Assembly: GCA_030066595.1 (NCBI GenBank)
Contig: JASJBI010000038.1
Location: 1 to 64,000 of the forward strand
Length of the DNA: 64,000 nt
Direction of reading: 5' to 3'
DNA from: Alphaproteobacteria bacterium
GTDB lineage: Bacteria > Pseudomonadota > Alphaproteobacteria > JAJFFI01
Numbering within the stretch: the first letter of the stretch is position 1; each line of letters begins with the position of its first letter. Of the stretch, positions 1-8,464 are shown one piece after another. The position numbers and the translations under genes are program-made. The notes beneath the pieces are model-generated. The model ran no database searches. It was not told the DNA's origin and saw only the letters and a list, made by a program, of their open reading frames with translations.

Positions 1-861
1 CAGGGGTTGCTGGACGAGTTCGGCCCCAGGCGCGTCATCGACACGCCGATCACCGAGCACGGCTTCACCGGCCTGGGCGTCGGCGCGGCCTTCGCCGGGC
101 TCAGGCCGATCGTCGAGTTCATGACCTGGAACTTCGCCATGCAGGGGATCGACCAGATCATCAACTCGGCCGCCAAGACGCTCTACATGTCGGGCGGCCA
201 GATGGGCGCGCCGATCGTCTTCCGCGGCCCCAACGGCGCCGCCGCGCGGGTCGCGGCGCAGCATTCCCAGGACTACGCCAGCTGGTACGCGCACTGCCCG
301 GGGCTCAAGGTGATCGCGCCCTATTCTGCGGCCGACGCCAAGGGGCTGCTCAAGGCGGCGATCCGGGATCCGAACCCCATCGTTTTCCTGGAGAACGAGA
401 TCCTCTACGGGCGCAGCTTCCCGGTGCCCACCGACCCGGACTGGGTCCTGCCGATCGGCCGGGCGCGGATCGAGCGCCCGGGCAAGGACGTCACCATCAC
501 GGCCTATTCCCTGATGGTCGGCACGGCGCTGGAGGCGGCCGAGGCCCTGGCGGGGGAGGGGATCGAGGCCGAGGTGATCAACCTGCGTACGCTCCGGCCG
601 CTCGATACCGGCACCATCGTCGACTCGGTCAAGAAGACCAACCGGATCGTCAGCCTCGAGGAAGGCTGGCCCTATGCCGGCATCGGCTCCGAGATCGCCG
701 CGGTCTGCATGGAGCAGGCCTTCGACTGGCTCGACGCGCCGGTCGCGCGGGTCAGCGGCGAGGACATTCCCATGCCCTACGCCGCCAATCTCGAGCGCCT
801 GACCATTCCGCAGCCGGAAAAGGTCGTCGCGGCGGCCAAGGCCGTCTGCTACGCCGGCTGA
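1..861 (+). CDS. pdhB: Pyruvate dehydrogenase E1 component, beta subunit (5' end missing)
   Basis: This is the C-terminal part of the beta subunit of the thiamine-diphosphate-dependent E1 enzyme, which with the alpha subunit decarboxylates pyruvate and passes the acetyl group to E2 in the cytoplasm. The frame is open from the first base of the window, so the start and any N-terminal lipoyl domain lie outside. About 286 residues are visible, including the transketolase pyrimidine-binding region ([18 protein letters not shown]) and the C-terminal transketolase domain ([29 protein letters not shown]). It ends 22 nt before pdhC, so the two genes are almost certainly cotranscribed. The family assignment is secure. 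Confidence 0.95.
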   Translation, partial: QGLLDEFGPRRVIDTPITEHGFTGLGVGAAFAGLRPIVEFMTWNFAMQGIDQIINSAAKTLYMSGGQMGAPIVFRGPNGAAARVAAQHSQDYASWYAHCPGLKVIAPYSAADAKGLLKAAIRDPNPIVFLENEILYGRSFPVPTDPDWVLPIGRARIERPGKDVTITAYSLMVGTALEAAEALAGEGIEAEVINLRTLRPLDTGTIVDSVKKTNRIVSLEEGWPYAGIGSEIAAVCMEQAFDWLDAPVARVSGEDIPMPYAANLERLTIPQPEKVVAAAKAVCYAG

Positions 862-883
862 CCGCAGTTCCGGGGAAAAGAAC

Positions 884-2344
884 ATGCCGATATCCGTGCT
901 GATGCCGGCGCTGTCGCCGACCATGACCGAGGGCAACCTGGCCAAATGGCTGGTCAAGGAAGGCGACGAGGTCAACGCCGGCGACGTGATCTGCGAGATC
1001 GAGACCGACAAGGCGACCATGGAGGTGGAAGCCGTCGACGAAGGGACGGTCGGCAAGCTCCTGGTGTCGGAGGGCACCGAGGGCGTCGCCGTGAACACGC
1101 CCATCGCCCTGTTGCTGGAAGAAGGCGAGGACGCCTCGGCCCTGGAAGGCGCCGCGCCGGCGGCCGCGCCGGCGCCGAAGGCGAACGGCGGCGGCGAACC
1201 GCAGCCGGCGGCCGCGCCCGCCGCGGCGCCGATCCCCGCGCCGGCAGCCGGTGGATCGGTTGGGGCGACGCCCTTGGCCCGGCGCATGGCGGCGCAGGCC
1301 GGCATCGATCTCTCCGGGCTCCCGGCCTCCGGGCCCGGCGGCAAGGTGGGCAAAGCCGACGTGCTGGCGGCCCTGGGCGGAGGCGGCGGTGCTGTCGCGC
1401 CTGTGCCGTCGGCGCTCCCGGCCGCGGGGCCGGCGCCCATGACCGCGGGCGGCGAGCGAATCTTCGCGAGCCCCCTGGCGCGCAGCATGGCCAAGCAGGC
1501 GGGGATCGATCTGACCGCGCTCGCCGGCAGCGGCCCGGGCGGGCGCATCATCAAGCTGGACATCGAGGCGGCGATCGCCCGCGGACCGGTCGAGGCGCCG
1601 GCACCGGCGCCGGTTCCGGCCGAGCCCACGGCACCGGGCGCGGCGCCGGACCGCGCCGGCGCCTGGGAGGAGGTCAAGCATTCGAACGTGCGCAAGGTGA
1701 TCGCGCGGCGGCTGACCGAGGCCGACCGGGACATCCCGCAGATCTATCTCACCATCGACTGCGAGATCGACGATCTTTTGGCGGCGCGCAAGCAGATCAA
1801 CGACGCCGCCGACGGCGCCTACAAGATCTCGGTCAACGACATGGTGATCAAGGCTGTGGCCTTGGCGTTGCGCAAAGTGCCGGGCTGCAACGCCCGCTGG
1901 ACCGACGAGGCCACGCAGCTGCTCAACACCGTCGATGTCTCGGTCGCCGTGGCCACCGAGGGCGGCCTGATCACGCCGATCGTGTTCGACGCGGACAAGA
2001 AGGGCCTGGCTCTGATCTCCGACGAGATGAAGGACCTGGCCGGGCGCGCCCGCGAGGGCAAGCTCTTGCCCGAGGAGTTCCAGGGCGGCGGCTTCACGAT
2101 TTCCAATCTGGGCATGTTCGGCATCAAGCAGTTCACCTCGATCATCAACCCGCCCCAGGCCTGCATTCTGGCGGTGAGCGCGGGCGAGCAGCGGCCGGTC
2201 GTGCGGGACGGCGAGATCACGGTGCGAACGATCATGTCCGTGACGCTGACCTGCGATCACCGGGTCGTCGACGGCGCGCTGGGGGCCGAGTGGCTGCAAG
2301 TGTTCAAGGGTCTGATCGAACGGCCGGCGACGATGCTGGCATGA
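884..2344 (+). CDS. pdhC: Dihydrolipoyl acetyltransferase (pyruvate dehydrogenase E2) with two E3-binding domains
   Basis: E2 core of the pyruvate dehydrogenase complex: it transfers the acetyl group from lipoyl-lysine to CoA. The 486 residues hold one lipoyl domain (1-80, ETDKATMEVE with lipoyl Lys43), an Ala/Pro-rich linker, and then two peripheral subunit-binding domains in tandem. The first (about 127-163) contains ATPLARRMAAQAGIDL and the second (about 194-232) contains ASPLARSMAKQAGIDL; both have a GSGPGG or ASGPGG turn. The catalytic domain follows and ends with the DHRVVDG motif (His459, Asp463). A single E3-binding domain is the usual arrangement, so the duplication is unusual. The start ATG is preceded by a purine-rich GGGGAAAAG. 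The order pdhB-pdhC-cupin-lpdA indicates one operon. Confidence 0.96.
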   Translation: MPISVLMPALSPTMTEGNLAKWLVKEGDEVNAGDVICEIETDKATMEVEAVDEGTVGKLLVSEGTEGVAVNTPIALLLEEGEDASALEGAAPAAAPAPKANGGGEPQPAAAPAAAPIPAPAAGGSVGATPLARRMAAQAGIDLSGLPASGPGGKVGKADVLAALGGGGGAVAPVPSALPAAGPAPMTAGGERIFASPLARSMAKQAGIDLTALAGSGPGGRIIKLDIEAAIARGPVEAPAPAPVPAEPTAPGAAPDRAGAWEEVKHSNVRKVIARRLTEADRDIPQIYLTIDCEIDDLLAARKQINDAADGAYKISVNDMVIKAVALALRKVPGCNARWTDEATQLLNTVDVSVAVATEGGLITPIVFDADKKGLALISDEMKDLAGRAREGKLLPEEFQGGGFTISNLGMFGIKQFTSIINPPQACILAVSAGEQRPVVRDGEITVRTIMSVTLTCDHRVVDGALGAEWLQVFKGLIERPATMLA

Positions 2345-2460
2345 GGCCCGGCCGGGTGGATCGGGCAGGTATGCCTCCGCTGCATGCCAGCGCGGCGCCT
2401 GCCACGGATGTCCCGGCGGGGCCAAGTCTTAGATGACGCTTCATGGAGGACGGGAAGCTC

Positions 2461-2820
2461 ATGGACAAGGTCAATCTGGCAGAGAAGTTTGCGCAGTTTT
2501 CAGAGCAGTGGACGCCCAAGATCGTGGGCGAAGTGGATGACTACCACGTGAAGATCGCCAAGCTGCAAGGCGAGTTCGTTTGGCACAAGCACGACGAGGA
2601 AGACGAGCTGTTCATGGTGATCGACGGCAGCCTGACCATCAAACTGCGCGACCGGGACGTGACGCTCGCGCCCGGCGAGTTCTTCGTTGTGCCCAAGGGC
2701 GTGGAGCACCTGCCGGTGGCCGAAGAGGAATGCAAGCTGCTGATGTTCGAGCGCCAAAGCGTGGTGAACACCGGCAATGTGGAAAACGAGCGGACGGTGG
2801 CCGAACCCGAGCGGATCTGA
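2461..2820 (+). CDS. Small single-domain cupin protein within the pdh operon
   Basis: A 119-residue cupin. The first metal-binding motif is clear (FVWHKHDEEDELFMVIDG), as is the second half (LAPGEFFVVPKGVEHLPVAEEE), giving the expected His/His/Glu and His ligands. The fold suggests a small metal-binding beta-barrel; the substrate is unknown. The start was placed at 2461 because GGAGG at 2445-2449 lies 11 nt upstream. An alternative ATG at 2443 overlaps that site and would add six residues. The gene lies between pdhC and lpdA (36 nt gap), so it is likely cotranscribed with the dehydrogenase complex, but a role in that complex is inference only. Confidence 0.85.
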   Translation: MDKVNLAEKFAQFSEQWTPKIVGEVDDYHVKIAKLQGEFVWHKHDEEDELFMVIDGSLTIKLRDRDVTLAPGEFFVVPKGVEHLPVAEEECKLLMFERQSVVNTGNVENERTVAEPERI

Positions 2821-2856
2821 TTTCGCCTCGGGGCGCACGGCAGGAAAGGACAAGCC

Positions 2857-4257
2857 ATGGCCGAAACCAACTTCGACCTCATCGTGCTGGGCGGCGGGCC
2901 GGGCGGCTATGTGGCCGCGATCCGCGCAGCGCAGCTTGGCATGCAGACCGCCGTGGTCGAGCGCGAGCATCTCGGCGGCATTTGCCTCAACTGGGGCTGC
3001 ATCCCGACCAAGGCGCTGTTGCGCACCTCCGAGATCTACCACCTGTTCCACCGGCTGGACGAATTCGGCCTCTCGGCCAAGGATGTGAGCTTCGACGTCG
3101 GCAAGCTGGTCAAGCGGTCCCGCAATGTGGCGGGGCGGCTGTCCAAGGGCGTCGAATACCTGCTCAAGAAAAACAAGGTCTCGGTGTTCGACGGCCATGG
3201 CCGGCTGGACGGCGCCGGCAAGGTGGCGGTCACCAAGGACGGCGCCGGTGTGGCGGACCTCAAGGCCAAGCACATCGTGCTGGCGACCGGCGCGCGCGCC
3301 CGCACGCTGCCCGGCATGGAGCCCGACGGCGAGCTGATCTGGACCTACAAGGAAGCCATGGTGCCCAAGGCCATGCCCAAATCGCTCCTGGTGGTGGGCA
3401 GCGGCGCCATCGGCATCGAGTTTGCGAGCTTCTACCACGACATGGGCGCCGAGGTGACCGTGGTCGAGATGCTGGACCGGATCGTGCCGGTCGAGGACGA
3501 GGAGATCTCGGACTTCGCCCGCAAGAGCTTCGAGAAGCAGGGCCTGACCATCCACACCGGCGCCACGGTGCAGAAGCTCGCCAAGAACGGCGGCGCGGTG
3601 ACCGTGACAATCGATGTGGGCGGCAAGACCGAAAGCGTCACCGTCGAGCGGGTGATCCTGGCCATCGGCATCGTCGGCAACACGGAGGACATCGGCCTCG
3701 AGGGCACCAAGATCCAGGTCGACAAGGCGCATGTGGTGGTCAACGAATGGCTCGAGACCGGCGAGCCGGGTGTTTACGCCATCGGCGACCTGGTCGGCCC
3801 GCCCTGGCTCGCCCACAAGGCCAGCCACGAGGGCATCATATGCGTCGAGAAGATCGCGGGCCTCAACGACGTCCACCCGCTCGACACCACGAACATCCCC
3901 GGCTGCACCTACTGCCGGCCGCAGATCGCCAGCGTCGGCCTGACCGAGGCGGCGGCCAAGGAAGCGGGGCACGAGGTCAAGGTCGGCCGCTTCCCCTTCA
4001 TGGGCAACGGCAAGGCGATCGCGCTGGGCGAGGACCAGGGCCTGGTCAAGACCGTGTTCGACGCCAAGACCGGTGAGCTGTTGGGCGCGCATATGGTGGG
4101 CGCCGAGGTGACCGAGCTGATCCAGGGCTACGGCATCGCCAAGACCATGGAGACCACCGAGGCGGAGCTGATCCACAGCGTCTTCCCGCACCCGACGCTC
4201 TCGGAGATGATGCACGAGTCCGTGCTTGACGCCTATGGCCGGGCCATCCACTTCTAG
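2857..4257 (+). CDS. lpdA: Dihydrolipoyl dehydrogenase (E3)
   Basis: Flavoprotein that reoxidises dihydrolipoamide using NAD+, completing the pyruvate dehydrogenase cycle. The 466-residue length is typical. Visible motifs are the FAD-binding GGGPGG (12-17), the redox-active disulfide in GGICLNWGCIPT (Cys43 and Cys48), the second dinucleotide fold (VVGSGAIGIEFASFY), the FAD contact in YAIGDLVG, and the C-terminal active-site HPTLSE (His445, Glu450). The ATG follows AGGAAAGGA at normal spacing. It sits downstream of pdhC and the cupin and 33 nt before lipA, so the enzyme and its cofactor-making partner are likely expressed together. Confidence 0.96.
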   Translation: MAETNFDLIVLGGGPGGYVAAIRAAQLGMQTAVVEREHLGGICLNWGCIPTKALLRTSEIYHLFHRLDEFGLSAKDVSFDVGKLVKRSRNVAGRLSKGVEYLLKKNKVSVFDGHGRLDGAGKVAVTKDGAGVADLKAKHIVLATGARARTLPGMEPDGELIWTYKEAMVPKAMPKSLLVVGSGAIGIEFASFYHDMGAEVTVVEMLDRIVPVEDEEISDFARKSFEKQGLTIHTGATVQKLAKNGGAVTVTIDVGGKTESVTVERVILAIGIVGNTEDIGLEGTKIQVDKAHVVVNEWLETGEPGVYAIGDLVGPPWLAHKASHEGIICVEKIAGLNDVHPLDTTNIPGCTYCRPQIASVGLTEAAAKEAGHEVKVGRFPFMGNGKAIALGEDQGLVKTVFDAKTGELLGAHMVGAEVTELIQGYGIAKTMETTEAELIHSVFPHPTLSEMMHESVLDAYGRAIHF

Positions 4258-4290
4258 TTTGGCCCCGAAACCTGTATCTTGAGACGCTTT

Positions 4291-5229
4291 ATGGCCGAGC
4301 CCGTCAGACATCCCGAAAAGGCCCATCGGCCGGACAATCCGGTCCGCCGCAAGCCGCCTTGGATCCGGGTCAAGGCGCCGGTCTCGGCCGAGTACCACGA
4401 GACCCGCAAGCTCATGCGGCGCCTCGCGCTCAATACCGTCTGCGAGGAGGCGGCCTGTCCCAATATCGGCGAATGCTGGGCCAACAAGCACGCCACCGTG
4501 ATGATCCTAGGCAGCGTCTGCACCCGCGCCTGCGCCTTCTGCAACGTCGCCACCGGCAACCCCGACCAGCTCGATCCGCACGAGCCCGACCATGTCGCCG
4601 AGGCGGTCGGCGCGCTGGGCCTCGAGCATATCGTCATCACCTCGGTGGACCGGGACGATCTGGACGACGGCGGAGCCGGGCAGTTCGTGCGCTGTATCGA
4701 GCGCATCCGCGAGACCGCGCCCGACACCACCATCGAGGTGTTGACGCCGGATTTCCTGCGCAAGGACGGCGCCATCGAGGCGGTGGTCGAGGCCCGGCCG
4801 GACGTCTACAACCACAATCTCGAGACGGTGCCGCGGCTCTATCCGACGATCCGGCCCGGCGCGCGCTATTTCCACTCGCTCAAGCTGTTGGCGCGGGTCA
4901 AGGAGCTGGACCCGGCCATGTTCACCAAGTCGGGGCTGATGGTGGGGCTTGGCGAAGACGAGGGCGAGGTCTTCCAGGTGATGGACGACCTGCGCTCGGC
5001 GGACGTGGATTTTCTGACCATCGGCCAGTACCTGCAGCCGACCGTCAAGCACGCGCCGGTGGACCGGTTCGTCACCCCGGACGAGTTCAACGACTACGCC
5101 GCCATGGCCCGAGGCAAGGGATTCCTGATGGTCTCGGCCTCGCCCCTGACCCGATCCTCCTATTTCGCGGGCGACGATTTCGCCCGGCTGCGCGCCGCGC
5201 GCGAGGCCCGCATCGTCGCGGCGGAGTAG
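4291..5229 (+). CDS. lipA: Lipoyl synthase
   Basis: Radical SAM enzyme that inserts two sulfur atoms into protein-bound octanoyl groups, making the lipoyl cofactor needed by PdhC. With the ATG at 4291 the protein has 312 residues. It shows the auxiliary cluster motif [12 protein letters not shown] (Cys51, Cys56, Cys62), the radical SAM motif CTRACAFC (Cys77, Cys81, Cys84) and the conserved C-terminal RSSY. A TTG at 4279 is in frame and would add four residues, but the ATG is preferred. Placement directly after lpdA fits a shared lipoate-dependent function. Confidence 0.96.
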   Translation: MAEPVRHPEKAHRPDNPVRRKPPWIRVKAPVSAEYHETRKLMRRLALNTVCEEAACPNIGECWANKHATVMILGSVCTRACAFCNVATGNPDQLDPHEPDHVAEAVGALGLEHIVITSVDRDDLDDGGAGQFVRCIERIRETAPDTTIEVLTPDFLRKDGAIEAVVEARPDVYNHNLETVPRLYPTIRPGARYFHSLKLLARVKELDPAMFTKSGLMVGLGEDEGEVFQVMDDLRSADVDFLTIGQYLQPTVKHAPVDRFVTPDEFNDYAAMARGKGFLMVSASPLTRSSYFAGDDFARLRAAREARIVAAE

Positions 5230-5237
5230 GACATGCC

Positions 5238-5726
5238 ATGCCCACCCACGCGGAAAAGCGCGTCCTGCCCTATACGCCCAAGCAGCTCTTTGACCTGGTC
5301 GCCGACGTGCAGCGCTACCCGGAGTTCCTGCCCTGGGCCGTGGCCGCCCGCGTCACGAAACGCCAGGGCAATGTGATCCACGCCGATCTGGTGATCGGCT
5401 TCAAGATGATCCGCGAGCGGTTCTCCTCCCGGGTGACGCTGACCGAGCCGGACCGGATCGACGTCGCCTATCTCGACGGGCCGTTCAAGTATCTGAACAA
5501 CCACTGGATCTTTCTGCCCCATGCGCGCGGCTGCGAGATCGACTTCTATGTCGACTTCGAGTTCCACTCGCGCGTGTTGCAGAAGATGATCGGCGTTCTG
5601 TTCAACGAGGCGGTGCGCCGCATGGTGGCCGCCTTCGAGGCCCGCGCCCGACAGCTCTACGGGCCGGGTGTCGCGCCGGCACTGGCCCCCGAGGAACCCT
5701 GTGCCGCGTCTGAGAAGCCGGCCTAG
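5238..5726 (+). CDS. ratA: Coenzyme Q-binding START-domain protein, RatA/COQ10 family
   Basis: A 162-residue protein of the polyketide cyclase/COQ10 family: family members bind ubiquinone or other lipids in a hydrophobic START-like cavity and support respiration. Recognisable features are the N-terminal LPYTPKQLFDLVADVQRYPEFLPW and the C-terminal helix region IGVLFNEAVRRMVAAFEARA. E. coli RatA has also been described as a ribosome association inhibitor, so the exact role here is uncertain. The start ATG at 5238 lies 8 nt after the lipA stop. Its stop codon directly abuts the stop of the convergent CPBP gene, leaving no intergenic base. Confidence 0.88.
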   Translation: MPTHAEKRVLPYTPKQLFDLVADVQRYPEFLPWAVAARVTKRQGNVIHADLVIGFKMIRERFSSRVTLTEPDRIDVAYLDGPFKYLNNHWIFLPHARGCEIDFYVDFEFHSRVLQKMIGVLFNEAVRRMVAAFEARARQLYGPGVAPALAPEEPCAASEKPA

Positions 5727-6518
5727 TCAGCTTCCTAGCAGCAGACGCGCGCCGAACAAGACCGCCTCCACGCCCGCGCCCACGTCGATCCCGGCCGCGA
5801 GCAGGGCGAACAGGACCAGGAGCGAGGCGCTGTTGTAGGTGGCGTGCAGGATTACCGGGACCCAGAGCGAGCCCGACCGCTCGTAGACCAACGCCATGAT
5901 GAAGCCCAGGAGCGTGGTTCCGGCGATGACCTGGGGGAAGTAGTGCAGCGCGCCGAACAGGAGCGCGCTGACCAGGGCGGCCGGAAAGACCGCCCAGTAC
6001 TTGCGCAACAGCTTGTAGAGGACGCCCCGGAAGGCGAGCTCTTCCGCAAAGGGCTGCACGATGCCGGCGGCCAGCAGCATGCTGAAGAAGCCGAACAGGG
6101 TGTAGCCCTCGGGCGCCAGCAGGTCGACCTGCGGGTTCTTGATCGGCTGGCCCAGAAGCGACAAGAGCCCGTAGGTCAGCGCCGAGACGACCGGGACCCC
6201 GAGGATCCCGATCAGGACCGCGGCCAGCATCCAGCGCCGGGACGCCGGCCGCAGGCCGATCCCGCGCCAGTCGAGGCCCCGCCGGCGCATGACCACGAAA
6301 TAGATGCATCCGACGATATAGGCCGCCTGCAGGATCACGGCGACGAAGGCAAAGGTCTGCCCGTGCTCGTCGAACGGGAACGCGATGCCGGCCGTTGTCA
6401 TCAACACCAAAGCGATGATGAACAGGACGCCAAAGCCCAGGGTGACCAGAATCACCCGCCCGACATCGCCGAAGGTGACCGGAAAGCGCGGCTCGCCTGC
6501 GCCGCTTGACGTTTGCAC
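5727..6518 (-). CDS. CPBP family intramembrane metalloprotease (Abi/CAAX type)
   Basis: An integral membrane protein of 263 residues with about seven to eight hydrophobic segments. The CPBP (CAAX protease and bacteriocin-processing) motifs are intact: EELAFRG (the EExxxR motif), FGALHYFPQ (FxxxH) and HATYN (HxxxN). Family members are glutamate-type intramembrane proteases related to Rce1; the bacterial substrate is usually unknown and cannot be inferred here. It reads toward ratA and lies 3 nt downstream of pncC, so it is probably the last gene of a minus-strand operon with pncC, pgpA, the EamA exporter and ispDF. Confidence 0.88.
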   Translation of the reverse strand: MQTSSGAGEPRFPVTFGDVGRVILVTLGFGVLFIIALVLMTTAGIAFPFDEHGQTFAFVAVILQAAYIVGCIYFVVMRRRGLDWRGIGLRPASRRWMLAAVLIGILGVPVVSALTYGLLSLLGQPIKNPQVDLLAPEGYTLFGFFSMLLAAGIVQPFAEELAFRGVLYKLLRKYWAVFPAALVSALLFGALHYFPQVIAGTTLLGFIMALVYERSGSLWVPVILHATYNSASLLVLFALLAAGIDVGAGVEAVLFGARLLLGS

Positions 6519-6521
6519 CGC

Positions 6522-7013
6522 TCAGCCCGCCTGTTGCCGCGCGAGCCGCAGAACCGCGGCCACGGCCTGGCTGCGCACCGCGTCCCGGTCGCCCTCGAAC
6601 ACGTGCCGCTGGTGCAGCGTCGGCCGGTCCGCGCGCGCCGCCGCGATATGCACCAGCCCCACCGGCTTGGTCTCCGTGGCCCCGCCCGGACCGGCGATGC
6701 CGGTCACCGAGACAGCCAGATCCGCGTCCGCCCGGGCGAGGGCCGCTTCAGCCATGGCGCGCGCGACCTCCTCGCTGACCGCGCCGACCTCCACGAACAG
6801 GTCTTCTGGAACGCCGAGCATGTCGGTTTTGGCCTCGTTGGCGTAGGTCACATAGCCGCGCTGAAAGACCTCCGAGGCGCCCGGCACCTCGGTGATCGCC
6901 GCGGCGACCAGCCCGCCGGTGCAGGATTCCGCGGTTGCGAGCCGCAGACGGGCCGCCCGGCAGGCGGACAAGAGGTCCGTTGCGAGATCGATGATGTCGG
7001 TGGCGAACAGCAT
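6522..7013 (-). CDS. pncC: Nicotinamide-nucleotide amidase, CinA C-terminal domain protein
   Basis: A 163-residue stand-alone CinA C-terminal domain. The family deamidates nicotinamide mononucleotide to nicotinate mononucleotide in pyridine nucleotide recycling. The conserved TAESCTGGL near residues 26-34, GYVTYANEAKTDMLGV and VTGIAGPGG motifs are all present. It lacks the N-terminal molybdopterin-binding-like half of long CinA proteins. The gap to pgpA upstream is only 3 nt, and the CPBP gene follows after 3 nt, supporting one transcript. Confidence 0.92.
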   Translation of the reverse strand: MLFATDIIDLATDLLSACRAARLRLATAESCTGGLVAAAITEVPGASEVFQRGYVTYANEAKTDMLGVPEDLFVEVGAVSEEVARAMAEAALARADADLAVSVTGIAGPGGATETKPVGLVHIAAARADRPTLHQRHVFEGDRDAVRSQAVAAVLRLARQQAG

Positions 7014-7016
7014 GGC

Positions 7017-7514
7017 TCAGAACAGCCCGAGAGAACGAAGCAGGAGCAGGCAGACCCACAAGGCGATAGCCGCATACACGCCGGCCAAGACGTCGTCCAG
7101 CATCACGCCGAGGCTGCCGCGCAGATTACGGTCGATCCAGCCAATCGGCCAGGGCTTGACGATGTCGGCGACCCGGAACAGCACGAATCCCAGCGCATAG
7201 GCGAGCGGATGCGGCGGCACGAACGCCAGGGTCAGCCACTGCCCGGCAACCTCGTCGATGACAACGGGGCCCGGGTCTGCGCTGCCGTCATGCCTGATAT
7301 AGACCGCGGCAGCCCAGAGGCCCACCAGAAGCGCGACCGCCGCGGCCGGCACCAGCGCCCAGGGGTGCAGCCAGGCGGCGATCGCCCAGGCGAAGGGCAG
7401 GGCGGCCAGGCTGCCCCAGCTGCCCGGCGCGATCGGCAACAGCCCGGAATAGAACCAAGTGGCGAGCCATGCGGCCGGGTGGGACGGGGCGAGGGTGGGG
7501 GGCAGACGGCGCAC
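7017..7514 (-). CDS. pgpA: Phosphatidylglycerophosphatase A
   Basis: Membrane enzyme that dephosphorylates phosphatidylglycerol phosphate, the last step of phosphatidylglycerol synthesis. The 165 residues include the family signatures GLLPIAPGSWGSLAALP, VIDEVAGQW and RVADIVKPWPIGWIDR followed by GVMLDDVLAG, with several membrane segments. The chosen GTG start at 7514 lies immediately after the stop codon of the EamA gene (7517-7519), consistent with translational coupling. The downstream gene is pncC. The assignment is firm; the exact start is less so. Confidence 0.92.
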   Translation of the reverse strand: MRRLPPTLAPSHPAAWLATWFYSGLLPIAPGSWGSLAALPFAWAIAAWLHPWALVPAAAVALLVGLWAAAVYIRHDGSADPGPVVIDEVAGQWLTLAFVPPHPLAYALGFVLFRVADIVKPWPIGWIDRNLRGSLGVMLDDVLAGVYAAIALWVCLLLLRSLGLF

Positions 7515-7516
7515 GC

Positions 7517-8404
7517 TCAGAGCTTTCCGGGCTGGCCGACCCGGGCCCGCCGCACGAACGGAGAGCGCTGCACCGTCATGACGGTCAGCCCGGCGATCAC
7601 CACGACGCCGCCGGCCACGGTCAGGGCTGTCAGGCGCTCGCCCAGGATGATGACGCTGCCAATGACCGAGGCGACCGGCAGCAACAGCAGGAAGGGGCCG
7701 ACCTGATTGACCTGCAGCTGGCCGAGGAGCCGGTACCAGATCCCGTAGCCCAGGGCGGTCATGATCAGTCCGAGATAGATGATCACGCCCCAGCCGACCC
7801 AGTCGGCCGACGCGATGACCTCCAGCTGGCCGTCTTCGATCAGCAGGGAGGCGACGAACATCTGGGGCGTTGCGAGCACCGCGACCCAGGCAATCAGGGT
7901 AAAGCCGCCGACCGCCCCGAGCCGGCTGATCATGACCTGGCCGAGCGCCCAGCTGAAGGCGCCGCCGGCCGTGAGCAGAACATATGCCATCTGGCCCTCG
8001 AGCCGCGGTTCGCCGGCGATCAGCCCAACGCCGACGAAGGCCAGGACCATGCCGAGCGCGCGGCGCACGCCGATCCGCTCGCGCAGCAGGACGGCGGCGA
8101 TCAGGGCGAGGAACGGCACTTCGAGCTGGATGACCAGCACGGCCGTCGACGCGTCGAGCCCCTTGAGGCCATAGAAGGTGAGCCCGTACTGCAACGTCGC
8201 GCTGATCGCCGCGATCAGCGTGAGCTGTCCCATATGGCGCCAGGGCGGCTTGACGAACCAGATCAGGACCAGCGCGGTCAGTGCGAAGCGCAGGGTCATC
8301 AGCAGGATGGGCGGGAACTGGTCCAGGCCGGCCTTGGCGAAGGTGAAGCCGAGACCCCAGATCACCGGCACGGTGATCGCCAAGAGGACCTGTGTCGCGC
8401 TCAC
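7517..8404 (-). CDS. EamA/DMT-family transporter
   Basis: A 295-residue membrane protein with about ten predicted transmembrane segments arranged as two EamA repeats (for example VIWGLGFTFAKAGLDQFPP in the first and WVGWGVIIYLGLIMTALGY in the second). The length and repeat structure match drug/metabolite transporter superfamily exporters, some of which export amino acids such as O-acetylserine/cysteine. The substrate cannot be inferred. It lies between ispDF (60 nt upstream) and pgpA and is probably cotranscribed with them. Confidence 0.88.
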   Translation of the reverse strand: MSATQVLLAITVPVIWGLGFTFAKAGLDQFPPILLMTLRFALTALVLIWFVKPPWRHMGQLTLIAAISATLQYGLTFYGLKGLDASTAVLVIQLEVPFLALIAAVLLRERIGVRRALGMVLAFVGVGLIAGEPRLEGQMAYVLLTAGGAFSWALGQVMISRLGAVGGFTLIAWVAVLATPQMFVASLLIEDGQLEVIASADWVGWGVIIYLGLIMTALGYGIWYRLLGQLQVNQVGPFLLLLPVASVIGSVIILGERLTALTVAGGVVVIAGLTVMTVQRSPFVRRARVGQPGKL

Positions 8405-8464
8405 GGTGCGGCGCGCGGGGCGGTTCCGGAGGCCGGGCGGTGAGGAGCCATCGCCGGTGCGGGT

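Noticed and set aside
752..2436. Long open frames overlapping pdhC on both strands
   Set aside because: GC-rich DNA produces long shadow frames; the translations are Arg/Gly/Ala-rich with no recognisable domain, whereas pdhC is unmistakable. The same applies to similar frames opposite lpdA, ntrY, groEL, metG, the exporter genes and others.
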